64,000 nt of DNA from BOG-1184 sp049514575 (GTDB lineage Bacteria > Fibrobacterota > Chitinivibrionia > Chitinivibrionales > Chitinispirillaceae). Below, one piece after another: positions 52,787 through 60,731 of this stretch. Made by a program: the position numbers and the translations under genes. The stretch spans positions 1 to 64,000 of the forward strand of contig JBEKUX010000003.1 in NCBI GenBank assembly GCA_049514575.1. Direction: 5' to 3'. The notes beneath the pieces are model-generated. The model worked only from the letters and a program-made list of their open reading frames with translations. It ran no database searches and was not told the DNA's origin. Numbering within the stretch: the first letter of the stretch is position 1; each line of letters starts with the position of its first letter.

Positions 52787-53929
52787 TCACCCTATCGACC
52801 CCACCATCTCAAACATAGGTAGGTACATCGAAATCAGTACTGCCGCAATAACGATACCCATTACCACAATCATCACAGGTTCAAGAATCGACGTAAGCGC
52901 GGTCACTGCAGAATCGACTTCCATGTCGTAATAATCCGAGATTTTTGCAAGCATCTCAGGAAGGTTGCCGCTTCGTTCACCAACGTCGATCATCTGGATC
53001 ACCATGGGAGGGAACAGGCCGGTCTCATCAAGCGGCGGTGCGAGCGGTCGTCCGCTACGGATTGCTTCGAGTGTCCTCAAAAACCCCTGTTCGAGCACCC
53101 GGTTTCCTGCAGTGGTAGAAGTAATTTCGAGCGCATCAGCGATGGGCACTCCTCCTATGAGGAGCGCACCGAAAGTACGGCTGAAGCGCGACACGGCGCT
53201 CTTTCTCTGCAAACCGCCGAAGAGCGGGAGCCTGAGGCGTAAGCCATCAACTATTATCCTGAACCGGTAGTTGTTCCGATACTGGTGCATGGAGAGAAAT
53301 ACCGCGACAACCACGACAGCCAGAACAGGTAAAAGCCATGTCTTGACGATATCGCTTATGCCGATCACGATGCGGGTAGAAAGCGGCAATTGCGCCCCGA
53401 GTTCGGAGAGCATTGCGGAAAAAGTGGGAACCACAAAAGTCATGAGGGCGATAATGGCGGCAACCGCCACGCTCCCCACCAGAACCGGGTAGGCGAACGC
53501 GCTCATGACGCGACGTTGCAGTGCGACGGCCTTTTCCTGGTAATCGGCAAGCCGCAGGAGTATGGTTGGAAGTATACCGGCAGCCTCCCCTGCCCTGATC
53601 ATTGAGCAATAGAGCCGGTTGAATATTTTCGGTTGCTTCGAAAACGCCTCGGCCAGGGAGATACCAGATTGGACATCAGACAAGATTTTATTGACCGCTT
53701 CTCGAAGTCTCCGGTTCTCGGTCTGTTTGGCTATGGCACCAAGGCTCTGAACGAGCGGAATGGCCGAAGAGTTCATGGAGGCAAACTGGCGTGTAAATGC
53801 CGAGATGTCCTTTAGCCGCACGCTGCTGGAAATAGCAAGAAATGATGTCTTCGGTTTTCCCTTCTGTTCGGTTACCCGTGCGCGTTCGCTGCGGAGCTGT
53901 AGTTTCCCATTGTTATCAAGAGAGAGCAT
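52787..53929 (-). CDS. gspF: Secretion/pilus inner-membrane platform protein (GspF/PilC-like)
   Basis: A 380-aa protein with the duplicated GspF architecture: FTRQFASMNSSAIPLVQSLG in repeat 1 and FSRTFGALLIGGVPIADALE in repeat 2, each followed by a conserved GE/R helix (MIRAGEAAGILPTILLRLAD; MIDVGERSGNLPEMLAKISD) and transmembrane helices at about 150-175, 200-220 and 353-375. The family is usually about 400 aa. It lies 25 bases from gspG and completes the system begun at 22.2-31.5 kb. No clear ribosome site precedes ATG 53929. Confidence 0.93.
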   Translation of the reverse strand: MLSLDNNGKLQLRSERARVTEQKGKPKTSFLAISSSVRLKDISAFTRQFASMNSSAIPLVQSLGAIAKQTENRRLREAVNKILSDVQSGISLAEAFSKQPKIFNRLYCSMIRAGEAAGILPTILLRLADYQEKAVALQRRVMSAFAYPVLVGSVAVAAIIALMTFVVPTFSAMLSELGAQLPLSTRIVIGISDIVKTWLLPVLAVVVVAVFLSMHQYRNNYRFRIIVDGLRLRLPLFGGLQRKSAVSRFSRTFGALLIGGVPIADALEITSTTAGNRVLEQGFLRTLEAIRSGRPLAPPLDETGLFPPMVIQMIDVGERSGNLPEMLAKISDYYDMEVDSAVTALTSILEPVMIVVMGIVIAAVLISMYLPMFEMVGSIG

Positions 53930-53954
53930 AATTGTTTTTATCGAAAATTAACCA

Positions 53955-54365
53955 TCACCAGGGTAAATCCTTTGTCACCGTATTCTTCTCGAACTTCTGG
54001 TTCATGTCCGCGCCTTTGCCTGCTTCGTATTTACCCACTTTCGTTTTCAGTTTTGCGGTCACGATAACTCCGTCGGCCGATTCAACCGAGCTGTAGTCGA
54101 AACGGGACTCCCCTTCAGGCAAGTCAAAACCGATATCGTCATTGCCGTTCGAAATATTGCCCGTTTTTGTTATATAGGTTTCGTGCTCCTCATGATAGGC
54201 ATTATAGAGCACGATTGCCTGCTTGAGTACCGGCTTGAACTCCGACAGCTTGGCCTTGGTCGTGACGCCCATGAACCGCGGAATGGCAAGCCCGGCGAGT
54301 ATGCCGATAACCACGATCACCACCATGAGTTCGACAAGTGTAAATCCACGTATGTTTTTTTTCAT
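53955..54365 (-). CDS. gspG: Major pseudopilin (GspG/PilA-like)
   Basis: A 136-aa prepilin: short leader MKKNIRG then FTLVELMVVIVVIGILAGLA with Glu at +5 and the IPRFMGVTTKAK turn typical of GspG. A Gly/Lys-rich polar C-terminus follows. CAGGAG lies 5 bases before the start. It is first of the gspG-gspF pair. Prepilin peptidase is not in the window. It could equally be a type IV pilin; the short leader and company of GspI/J-like genes favour a pseudopilin. Confidence 0.88.
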   Translation of the reverse strand: MKKNIRGFTLVELMVVIVVIGILAGLAIPRFMGVTTKAKLSEFKPVLKQAIVLYNAYHEEHETYITKTGNISNGNDDIGFDLPEGESRFDYSSVESADGVIVTAKLKTKVGKYEAGKGADMNQKFEKNTVTKDLPW

Positions 54366-54493
54366 TTTGTCTCCTGACGGTAAAAGCTATACGGAAGAAA
54401 ATACACAATTGACGCACGGGTTCCAAAACGTAGACAGTCTGCGCAATAAAAAACGGTGTAAGTTTGTTCAAGACTCTAATCCCCGTAAGAGAC

Positions 54494-55339
54494 CTAATCG
54501 TTATTTCCTTGGGGATGGGTAAATGGAGAGTTTTTTAAAATAGCACATCCAATTGATTCGTAAAGATGAATCCAAGTATTCTTAGTCATCATTAAAAAAA
54601 TACCCTCGCTTACATCAAGTTCGCCATAGCATACAGTTTCATCCAATTTTTTATCCCAAATAGCAAATCGTATTTGGGCACTTAATTCATCAGATCCTCC
54701 TGTACCAGGCATATATTGCATAGGCATAGAAGGGGGGGGAGGTGGTGTGAAGGAAGAAATACTACCCCCCGAATTGCCAAAGGATACCATTGAAAAGGAA
54801 GATGAATAGGCATTAGAGACATAAGCTTCATCGGAGGGTGGTTGTGAATTCATCATCCAATGGCCCGGAGTTCCTGCATTCATATTTCTTTCAATTTTTA
54901 TTGATGTAATGATAAAATATACAGTGTTACTTGGGTCAAGAGAATCGAATACATTTTTGCGTGGAATCCGGAAAACCATTACAATACTATCTTTCCCAAT
55001 TTTACGTGTTATCTCTTTGAAATACCGGTCATCATGTATTTGTAGTTGAAGTGTATCAAATTTATTAATAGAGGAAAATGATATTCCTTGAAGAGAATCT
55101 GCTAAAATATTCTTTATTTTAACATTCAAGCTGTCCGCAATCATCGTTGTCGCGCCCCTTTTATCTTCCTTAAATTCATTTTCTACAGCTTTTGGTTTAT
55201 AAACATCGATTATGTCAGGAGCAATTGGAATTAAAACTGCTTTAGCATTAGGGTTTGGGGTATAGTGTTTGTCAATATACACAAGCGTTGAAGCGCATTT
55301 TACGAACAGAATAAGCATAAGAATAGCGAAAAATCTCAT
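54494..55339 (-). CDS. Putative lipoprotein, family not recognised
   Basis: A 281-aa protein with signal MRFFAILMLILFVKC and lipobox-like Cys15. The middle has TLQLQIHDDRYFKEITRKIG and VYFIITSIKIERN, then a low-complexity Pro/Ser stretch (SFTPPPPPSMPMQYMPG) and QIRFAIWDKKLDETVCYGEL. The overall pattern recalls FCB-group lipoproteins that report or bind at the outer membrane, but I cannot name a family. The GGGG before the ATG comes from the end of an IS fragment at 55344. AT-rich relative to gspF/G, so possibly acquired. Confidence 0.7.
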   Translation of the reverse strand: MRFFAILMLILFVKCASTLVYIDKHYTPNPNAKAVLIPIAPDIIDVYKPKAVENEFKEDKRGATTMIADSLNVKIKNILADSLQGISFSSINKFDTLQLQIHDDRYFKEITRKIGKDSIVMVFRIPRKNVFDSLDPSNTVYFIITSIKIERNMNAGTPGHWMMNSQPPSDEAYVSNAYSSSFSMVSFGNSGGSISSFTPPPPPSMPMQYMPGTGGSDELSAQIRFAIWDKKLDETVCYGELDVSEGIFLMMTKNTWIHLYESIGCAILKNSPFTHPQGNND

Positions 55340-55809
55340 TTTTCCCCGTCCTATGGAATAATTATATCCGTCTTGCTGCCTTCCTAAAATAATGGCTGTG
55401 TAAACCGGAAAGAACTGGCATCTTCAGGATTATTGAAAGAAATTCGTGGTAACTATTTTGGTAACTCTTCCTGTGGCGTTTATGGCGAATATGGTGCTTC
55501 CGCCTGTAGATTTTTGAACATATTCGCCATATTCACCATGTGTCAACGGCTCATAACCCAAAGGAATCTGCTATTCGACCACCTGCCCCTCCTGATCTTT
55601 CAACGGGAGATTGGTTTTTTGCCATCCCTTATTTCAGGTGTACTGCAAAACGGAGGGATTTTTTATTAAAAATAAGGGGTCGAGAAACTAGACAAAAGAA
55701 GGGATGTTAGTGGGACATAAAACTTGTCTAAATCTTGTCTATATTTTCAGGAATGTTATAAAAAGTGACCTAATTTCGCTCTATTTCGGCATCTCAGGAT
55801 TAAATCGCC
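55340..55809 (-). repeat. Gene-free stretch with transposase 3'-end fragment
   Basis: Minus-strand reading at about 55350-55420 gives KMPVLSGLHSHYFRKAA, the C-terminus of the transposase seen at 5402-6368, in which the stop has been lost to AGA. The adjoining 55420-55505 repeats the debris at 6595-6690. From 55510 to 55809 I see no gene, only degraded sequence leading to the tRNA scar. Confidence 0.6.
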
Positions 55810-55850
55810 GATTATGATTCCATTGCTCTAACCAACTGAGCTACGCTGCC
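55810..55850 (-). tRNA. Truncated CAT-anticodon tRNA (5' part only)
   Basis: The minus strand from 55850 reads the acceptor 5' strand GGCAGCG, TA, D-arm GCTCAGTTGGTTAGAGC, then ATGGA ATCATAA TC: anticodon stem, loop with CAT, and the first two bases of the stem's other strand. The 3' strand TCCAT, the T-arm (GGTTCGAATCC) and the 3' acceptor are missing; foreign-looking sequence follows. The gene is therefore non-functional. The break at the anticodon stem is a common recombination point of integrases. Confidence 0.75.
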
Positions 55851-56077
55851 ATGTTCGGGAAAGATACGAAATGGCAAGATTAAAAATCAATAAGCGGGAA
55901 GCACGCCGCTCTCATGCCCTCAGCGGCGAAAGCATTTCAATGCAAATGGAATTTTTCCATTCCGTCAATCATACTTTTTGACCTTGCGGTTGTTTTTGAT
56001 GCGTTGCTTTTGGGTTCGCTTGGGGACTACCGCCTTAAAATACCCTTTTTGATTCGCCGTCTTGTCGGCACCGGTTT
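55851..56077. other. Intergenic between tRNA scar and glycosyltransferase
   Basis: A short minus-strand frame of about 40 codons (ending KVKKYD) overlaps the glycosyltransferase's end; it has no ribosome site and no recognised family, so I do not call it. Otherwise nothing is seen. Confidence 0.35.
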
Positions 56078-57286
56078 CTACAAACACTTTTCGGCGAAAG
56101 CAATAAACTTTTCAGCCCGGTTGTCCCACGAACACCGGTGTGCGGCCGCCATTGCATTCATCCGCAGGGTGCGGTAATTTGTTTCATCATCAAATATTTC
56201 CTCGATCGCTTTGACCAGCGAAGAAACATTTTCAGCTTTATAAATAACACCGTCGACCCCATTACGCACATGGTCGGTCACTGAAGGGAAATCCGGACCG
56301 ATCACCGGAAGACCTGCGGCAAAGTAGTCGAAAATCTTCGTGGGCGAAACGAGCGCGCTGCAATGCAGTGAAGGCCGGTAAAGTACGATCCCTGTTCCTG
56401 CCTCGCTGCGAAGGCGTTCAAGCATTGATTGATGCCCCATCCAGCCAATGAAGTCGCACAACCCGCCGATACCCCGCCTGACGGCTTCTTTCATGAGCCG
56501 CGGCCGTTCGGATTCCTGCACGCCGATCCATAAAAAAGTGATCCCCTGGTCCTTGCACTGCGCAAGAGCATCGAAGATGATGTCCGTGTCGAGGTGCAGG
56601 AAATAATTCCCGATATAGACAATCCTTTTTCGCATCTGCCGGTGCGATTCCGGTACGCCGGCATAATTACCGGACCGCAGCTGCGACCCGTGAGGAATCG
56701 TTTCGGTCGGGATACGGACGAAATCCCTGTTAAAGAGTTCCCGCTGCAAACCGGCCTGGCAGATAAGTCCGTCGCAGGCATTCATGAAGAGCCTTTCGAT
56801 CCAGTAGTATTGATTTGACATGGAAAAAAATCTACGCTGGCTGAATACCGGTATCCCGGGGAAAACGTGCGTCCCGTGATAGGTATGTGACTCGAAAAAT
56901 ACGGTGCACCCAAACAACCACTTCAATACGGCAAGCCATGGCAGGAATGTTGTGTTCCTCGAAATCACAACGGTCTTCAGGTCCCGCCTGCGATGATGCA
57001 GGATGGTAACGCAGGCACGCAGGTAAAACTTGGGAGTGCATTTAATGGAATTGAAAAAGGTACGTTTGAAAAGCCGGACGCGGAAATTCGAATCAGGTTC
57101 CAGGCCGAAATGTTCCCGCAGGATTCTGTCGCAATCAGTCCTTGGATTCCCTTCCGCGATGAGCGTCGTTTTAATTCCGGTTTTTGCCAAGGCATACATG
57201 GACATGGTTGAGACGGAAACCATGGCATCACTGCCTAACCATGGAAATTTATTGACATAATAAACTTCAAATACGGGTTTATTCAT
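56078..57286 (-). CDS. Glycosyltransferase family 4-like
   Basis: A 402-aa GT-B glycosyltransferase. The start at ATG 57286 is uncertain; TTG 57319 and ATG 57307 are in frame. N-terminal half: HTYHGTHVFPGIPVF and DGLICQAGLQRELFNRDF. Nucleotide-sugar half: RIVYIGNYFLHLDTDIIFDA, DFIGWMGHQSMLERL, and the Glu-x7-Glu zone rewritten as SALVSPTKIFDYFAAGLPVIG with the acceptor SPTKIFDYFAAG. The GT4 pattern is convincing. The polysaccharide deacetylase 73 bases upstream on the same strand suggests a role in exopolysaccharide or envelope glycan synthesis. Confidence 0.85.
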   Translation of the reverse strand: MNKPVFEVYYVNKFPWLGSDAMVSVSTMSMYALAKTGIKTTLIAEGNPRTDCDRILREHFGLEPDSNFRVRLFKRTFFNSIKCTPKFYLRACVTILHHRRRDLKTVVISRNTTFLPWLAVLKWLFGCTVFFESHTYHGTHVFPGIPVFSQRRFFSMSNQYYWIERLFMNACDGLICQAGLQRELFNRDFVRIPTETIPHGSQLRSGNYAGVPESHRQMRKRIVYIGNYFLHLDTDIIFDALAQCKDQGITFLWIGVQESERPRLMKEAVRRGIGGLCDFIGWMGHQSMLERLRSEAGTGIVLYRPSLHCSALVSPTKIFDYFAAGLPVIGPDFPSVTDHVRNGVDGVIYKAENVSSLVKAIEEIFDDETNYRTLRMNAMAAAHRCSWDNRAEKFIAFAEKCL

Positions 57287-57359
57287 ATTTCCGCAACCAT
57301 TGGACATTAAAATACTCAATGTCTTCCGCGTACTTTCGCATTAATGTCCGGACGGCAGT

Positions 57360-58394
57360 TTATTTCCTGCGGCTGAATTTGACCAGCCGGCTTATGAACG
57401 AAGAAATGTCACGGTGAACTTTCGCACGGGGGAGCTGCGGCAGTTTATTGTGCATCCGTACGATATCAATATCCGTGGTGAAACCTGCATCAAAATGATC
57501 TGCGACCATCTGTTCAAGCACCGGGTCCCGTTGGCCATAGGGATAAGCAAAATACCGCACTTTTCTCACCGTAATTGCCTCCAGCCGCTGTTTGGATGAA
57601 ACGATCTCGTCCTCTACCCTGCGGCGCCGTTCAGCGTCACTCTCAAATGTTAAACGTTCCGTGAAGGCATTTAGAAGCTCGCCGCGGAGCGACAGCTTCC
57701 ACCTTTTTTTTAAAAAATAACCACTATCAATTGCACGGACATATGCTTTTACTTCCGGACGGAGAGCGCCATGCCGAACAGCCAAGTTGCTGCACTCGGG
57801 AAAGAGGGGAAATCCCAGAACGGGTTTTTCTCCGCAGGCATATACCGTGCTGCCGTTACCGTTGGCCCCGTCGTAGATATCAATGATCTGGTCGTCGCAA
57901 AAAACCCGGGCATGTACTGATCCATGTGAGCCGATGTCCACTGTCTCGGACGCTTTCCTGAGTTCGGCCGCGGACATGAAGGAATCGCTATGCCCTGTTT
58001 TAAAAAATTCTTCATTGCACTCGTCCATTCGTCTGGTCCGGTACAGGTCACGGTAAGCGACGTTCCCGCGCCAGTGGTCTTCAAGTGTCGGCCGTATCCT
58101 TTCATCGTTAATGATTCGTGAGGCAATGGGAAAAAGTGTTGCCCGGATGTGGTGTTTCCTGCACAGAGGAATGGCGTAAACAAACGTATCGAGGTAGCCG
58201 TCATCAAAGGTCACAGCCACGGTAGTTCGCCGCGGCGGCGTGCCACGGACTACATAATTGCAAATTTCCTCCAGGGGAACTACATTACAAAATGCTTTCA
58301 GCATCCTGAACTGTATGTCGAGAGTCCGGCAGGCGACATCAAATCCCCAGTGAGGAACGATCGTGTGATAGTTGAGAACAAATAAATTGCTCAT
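57360..58394 (-). CDS. Polysaccharide deacetylase (NodB-fold)
   Basis: A 344-aa carbohydrate esterase 4-type protein, apparently cytoplasmic. Start: MSNLFVLNYHTIVPHWGFDV with AGGA upstream. Motif 1 TFDDGYLDTFVYA carries the Asp pair; motif 2 DIGSHGSVHARVF carries the His pair that binds the metal; RYFAYPYGQRD and FDAGFTTDIDIVR follow as motif 3 and 4 equivalents. A long insert at about 110-250 separates motifs. It probably removes N-acetyl groups from a sugar polymer, in a pathway shared with the adjacent glycosyltransferase. Confidence 0.88.
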   Translation of the reverse strand: MSNLFVLNYHTIVPHWGFDVACRTLDIQFRMLKAFCNVVPLEEICNYVVRGTPPRRTTVAVTFDDGYLDTFVYAIPLCRKHHIRATLFPIASRIINDERIRPTLEDHWRGNVAYRDLYRTRRMDECNEEFFKTGHSDSFMSAAELRKASETVDIGSHGSVHARVFCDDQIIDIYDGANGNGSTVYACGEKPVLGFPLFPECSNLAVRHGALRPEVKAYVRAIDSGYFLKKRWKLSLRGELLNAFTERLTFESDAERRRRVEDEIVSSKQRLEAITVRKVRYFAYPYGQRDPVLEQMVADHFDAGFTTDIDIVRMHNKLPQLPRAKVHRDISSFISRLVKFSRRK

Positions 58395-58477
58395 CCGGAT
58401 ATTCCTATTTCCAAAATCCCTTCGTAGAGGAAAATACCACCGCTCTATGCCGCCGTCCTGAAATAATACGGTTAAAA

Positions 58478-58650
58478 TCAGTCCAGTGCTATATGCTTTA
58501 AGTTGTTTTTCCCGTGTTTTTTCACCGAATACATGACATTATCGGCAAACCGTATCATTTCATCAACGCTTTTCGGAGGTTTTTTATAGGTCACGATACC
58601 GGCGCTCAGGGTAACGTTCCAGCTGTATTTTTTCATCTCCGTGGAAAGCC
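58478..58650 (-). pseudogene. GGDEF domain C-terminal fragment
   Basis: Minus-strand frame from about 58650 to TGA 58478: MKKYSWNVTLSAGIVTYKKP, then DEMIRFADNVMYSVKKHGKN. This is the last third of a diguanylate cyclase domain (SxGxVTY, ADxxMYxxKxxGKN); the GGDEF active site and any sensor are missing. A promoter-like repeat abuts the break at 58662. The gene was truncated by a rearrangement. Confidence 0.75.
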
Positions 58651-58661
58651 TTTCATATAGA

Positions 58662-58720
58662 AAAAGCCTTGTTCAGTAAAATTATATTCTTTTGCTGCTT
58701 TGTCAAATAATTCGGGAAGG
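58662..58720 (-). promoter_or_regulatory. Promoter-like repeat, second copy
   Basis: Minus-strand reading has TTTG, 19 bases, TAATTTTA, as at 5274-5330, and shares AATTATTTGACAA and AATATAATTTTACTGA with it. Here it points at the GGDEF fragment, whose 5' part is gone, so the element may have moved with the rearrangement. Confidence 0.45.
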
Positions 58721-58828
58721 ATCGATCGGGCAGATCGGAAGGTATTTCAACCCGGATGGAAATTTTCCATAGAAGGACGCGGCCGAATAACGGCGGTTGC
58801 GCCGGTCAACGTGGTCCGGATCCACCGG

Positions 58829-59062
58829 TCATCGTGATCTGGATTGGTCGTCAATCCTCCGGCCGATCTGGTGCAGCTGTTGCGTTATTGAATTGCACTG
58901 TCGCTCAACATTGTCAACGACTTGAGCTAACGACACCAGTACCGCCGACATTGCGCGAAGTCCATTGTAAAGATTGTACTGTTCAGGCTCTGTCTGCTGG
59001 TTTCCATAAAGGCGGATGTTTTCTAAAAAACATGCTTCGCCGACGGCGTTGTTCGGGTCCAT
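58829..59062 (-). CDS. Small coiled-coil orphan protein
   Basis: A 77-aa protein with a strong GAAGGAGAACGAA site before ATG 59062. Residues about 30-70 (LRAMSAVLVSLAQVVDNVER, CNSITQQLHQIGRRIDDQ) form an amphipathic helical region with heptad-like spacing. No signal peptide. No known family. Located beyond the end of the HD-GYP gene. The strong ribosome site argues that it is expressed; function unknown. Confidence 0.6.
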   Translation of the reverse strand: MDPNNAVGEACFLENIRLYGNQQTEPEQYNLYNGLRAMSAVLVSLAQVVDNVERQCNSITQQLHQIGRRIDDQSRSR

Positions 59063-59094
59063 TTCGTTCTCCTTCTGTTGTATACTCCAGTATA

Positions 59095-59155
59095 CTCATT
59101 AATCCGCCTAATAACAAGCTCTATGGTTTTTATTCTCAAAATGTCTTTCAATCGC
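59095..59155. repeat. Dispersed repeat, copy 1
   Basis: ATCCGCCTAATAACAA and TTATTCTCAAAATGTCTTTC with TCGCACC match 63300-63350 (same strand). It lies upstream of the 58829-59062 gene and downstream of the HD-GYP gene. It could be a regulatory or mobile sequence. Confidence 0.45.
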
Positions 59156-59236
59156 ACCGGCCCAACGGAAAAAAATTCATGCCGGCATATTCAGGTTTGA
59201 CAATTGGGATAGGTACGGCGGCAGGTCAAGCGCTTA

Positions 59237-60676
59237 TCAGGAAGAAAACCCCTTTTCCGCTATTCTTAAAAAAGCGGCCGCCACATCAGGGTCGAACTGC
59301 GTACTGCTGCATTTCCTGATTTCGGCGACGGCGACCTCCTTTGTCAAGGCTTTCCGGTACGACCGGTCGGAGGTCATCGCGTCAAAGGTGTCGGCAACCG
59401 CTATTATCCGTGCTTCCAGGCAGATCGCTTCCCCTTTAAGCCCCGCAGGGTAGCCTGTGCCGTTGAATTTCTCGTGGTGCTGTTTTATCGCCGCAATGAT
59501 ATCGCTCAAAAAACTCAATGGTTCCAGGATTTGCGCTCCTTTGAGCGGGTGCGATTTTATCTCCTCCCATTCATCATTAGTTAATTTTTCCGTTTTATTG
59601 AGGACATAATCGTGGACGCCGATCTTGCCCAGATCGTGGATCTGGGCCGCAAGCTGCAGCCGCTGGATCTGCCGGGCAGGCAATCCCATTTCTCCGGCGA
59701 TGGCGACGGAAATCCGGGTAACGTTTTCAGAATGGCTGTGCGTATAATGGTCTTTCGCGTCCACGGCGTTGGCAAGCGACCTGATGGTGGACAGATACAG
59801 AGAAGATATTTCCTTGAACAACCTGGCGTTTTCAACTGCCATTGCTATTTGAGAGGTGAAAATGTTCGCCTTGCGCATGTCGTTTTCGGTGAAACATTCG
59901 TCAACATGCACGCGATTGATATTAAGTATCCCCAGAATGTCGGTTTTCCCTTCCAACGGAAAAACCATGGATGATTTTATCTCCTTCCGCTGCTCCGCGA
60001 TGTCCTTGAATCTGGGGTCGTTTTGAAGGCCGTCAAGCAGGAGAAGCGGCTGCCGCTCCTGCGCTACCCACCCCGCGATCCGTTCCCCGATTGCCAGTCT
60101 GGTTTTTTCCCTGATGTCCCCGCCAAGGTCATACGAGGCGGCGGCAATGTAGAGCTTCCTTTCGTCATCAAAGAGCAGGAGCGAGGCCTCGTCGGCCTTG
60201 AGCACTTTCATGGTCAATTCGATGATTATCTTTAAAAGCTGGTCCAGTTCAACCGTCGAATGGATGGCTTTGCTTATCTCATACAGGGCGATTTTCTCTT
60301 TAAGCTGCCGTTTTTCCAGCGCCTTTTCTATGATAATGGCTATTTTTTCAATGGAGAACGGCTTGATTATATAGTCATAGGCCCCTTTTCTCAGGCTTTC
60401 GATTGCCGACTCCATTGTTTCATAGGCGGTGACCATGATCACCTCTACGTCAGGGTCGCTTTTCTTTATCTGGTCGAGAAAAGCAACGCCGTCCATTTCA
60501 GGCATTCTTATGTCGGAAATAACAAGGTCGAATTCTTCCTTTTTGAATGCAGCAAGTCCCTCTTTCCCGTTTTGCGCGGTAACGACCGCATATCCCTGTT
60601 TGCCCAGGTAACGGGACAGGATCTCCCGTATTCCTCCCTCATCGTCAACTATTAATATCTTCCCTTTAAACTTCAC
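59237..60676 (-). CDS. REC-GAF-HD-GYP response regulator
   Basis: A 479-aa protein starting GTG 60676 with AAAGGGA upstream. Receiver (1-120): KILIVDDEGG, phospho-acceptor in LVISDIRMPEMDG, IMVTAYE, DYIIKPFS. GAF (about 145-285): LDQLLKIIIELTMKVLKADE, IGERIAGWVAQERQPLLLL. HD-GYP (about 300-475): DAKDHYTHSHSENV, AAQIHDLGKIGV, IKQHHEKFNGTGYPAGLKGE, ARIIAVADTFDAMTSDRSYR. All metal ligands of cyclic-di-GMP phosphodiesterases are present. The kinase gene 56 bases upstream on the same strand is its likely partner. Cyclic-di-GMP hydrolysis is the expected output. Confidence 0.93.
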   Translation of the reverse strand: MKFKGKILIVDDEGGIREILSRYLGKQGYAVVTAQNGKEGLAAFKKEEFDLVISDIRMPEMDGVAFLDQIKKSDPDVEVIMVTAYETMESAIESLRKGAYDYIIKPFSIEKIAIIIEKALEKRQLKEKIALYEISKAIHSTVELDQLLKIIIELTMKVLKADEASLLLFDDERKLYIAAASYDLGGDIREKTRLAIGERIAGWVAQERQPLLLLDGLQNDPRFKDIAEQRKEIKSSMVFPLEGKTDILGILNINRVHVDECFTENDMRKANIFTSQIAMAVENARLFKEISSLYLSTIRSLANAVDAKDHYTHSHSENVTRISVAIAGEMGLPARQIQRLQLAAQIHDLGKIGVHDYVLNKTEKLTNDEWEEIKSHPLKGAQILEPLSFLSDIIAAIKQHHEKFNGTGYPAGLKGEAICLEARIIAVADTFDAMTSDRSYRKALTKEVAVAEIRKCSSTQFDPDVAAAFLRIAEKGFSS

Positions 60677-60731
60677 CGTGAATCCCTTTTTCTATATGCT
60701 CCGATTAGTCTCGCTTACCCTGTTGTCCGCT

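Noticed and set aside
55810..55850. A complete functional tRNA
   Set aside because: The 3' half (anticodon stem 3' strand, T-arm, acceptor 3' strand) is absent.
55990..56110. Short basic minus-strand ORF ending KVKKYD
   Set aside because: It has no ribosome site, overlaps the glycosyltransferase end and matches no family.
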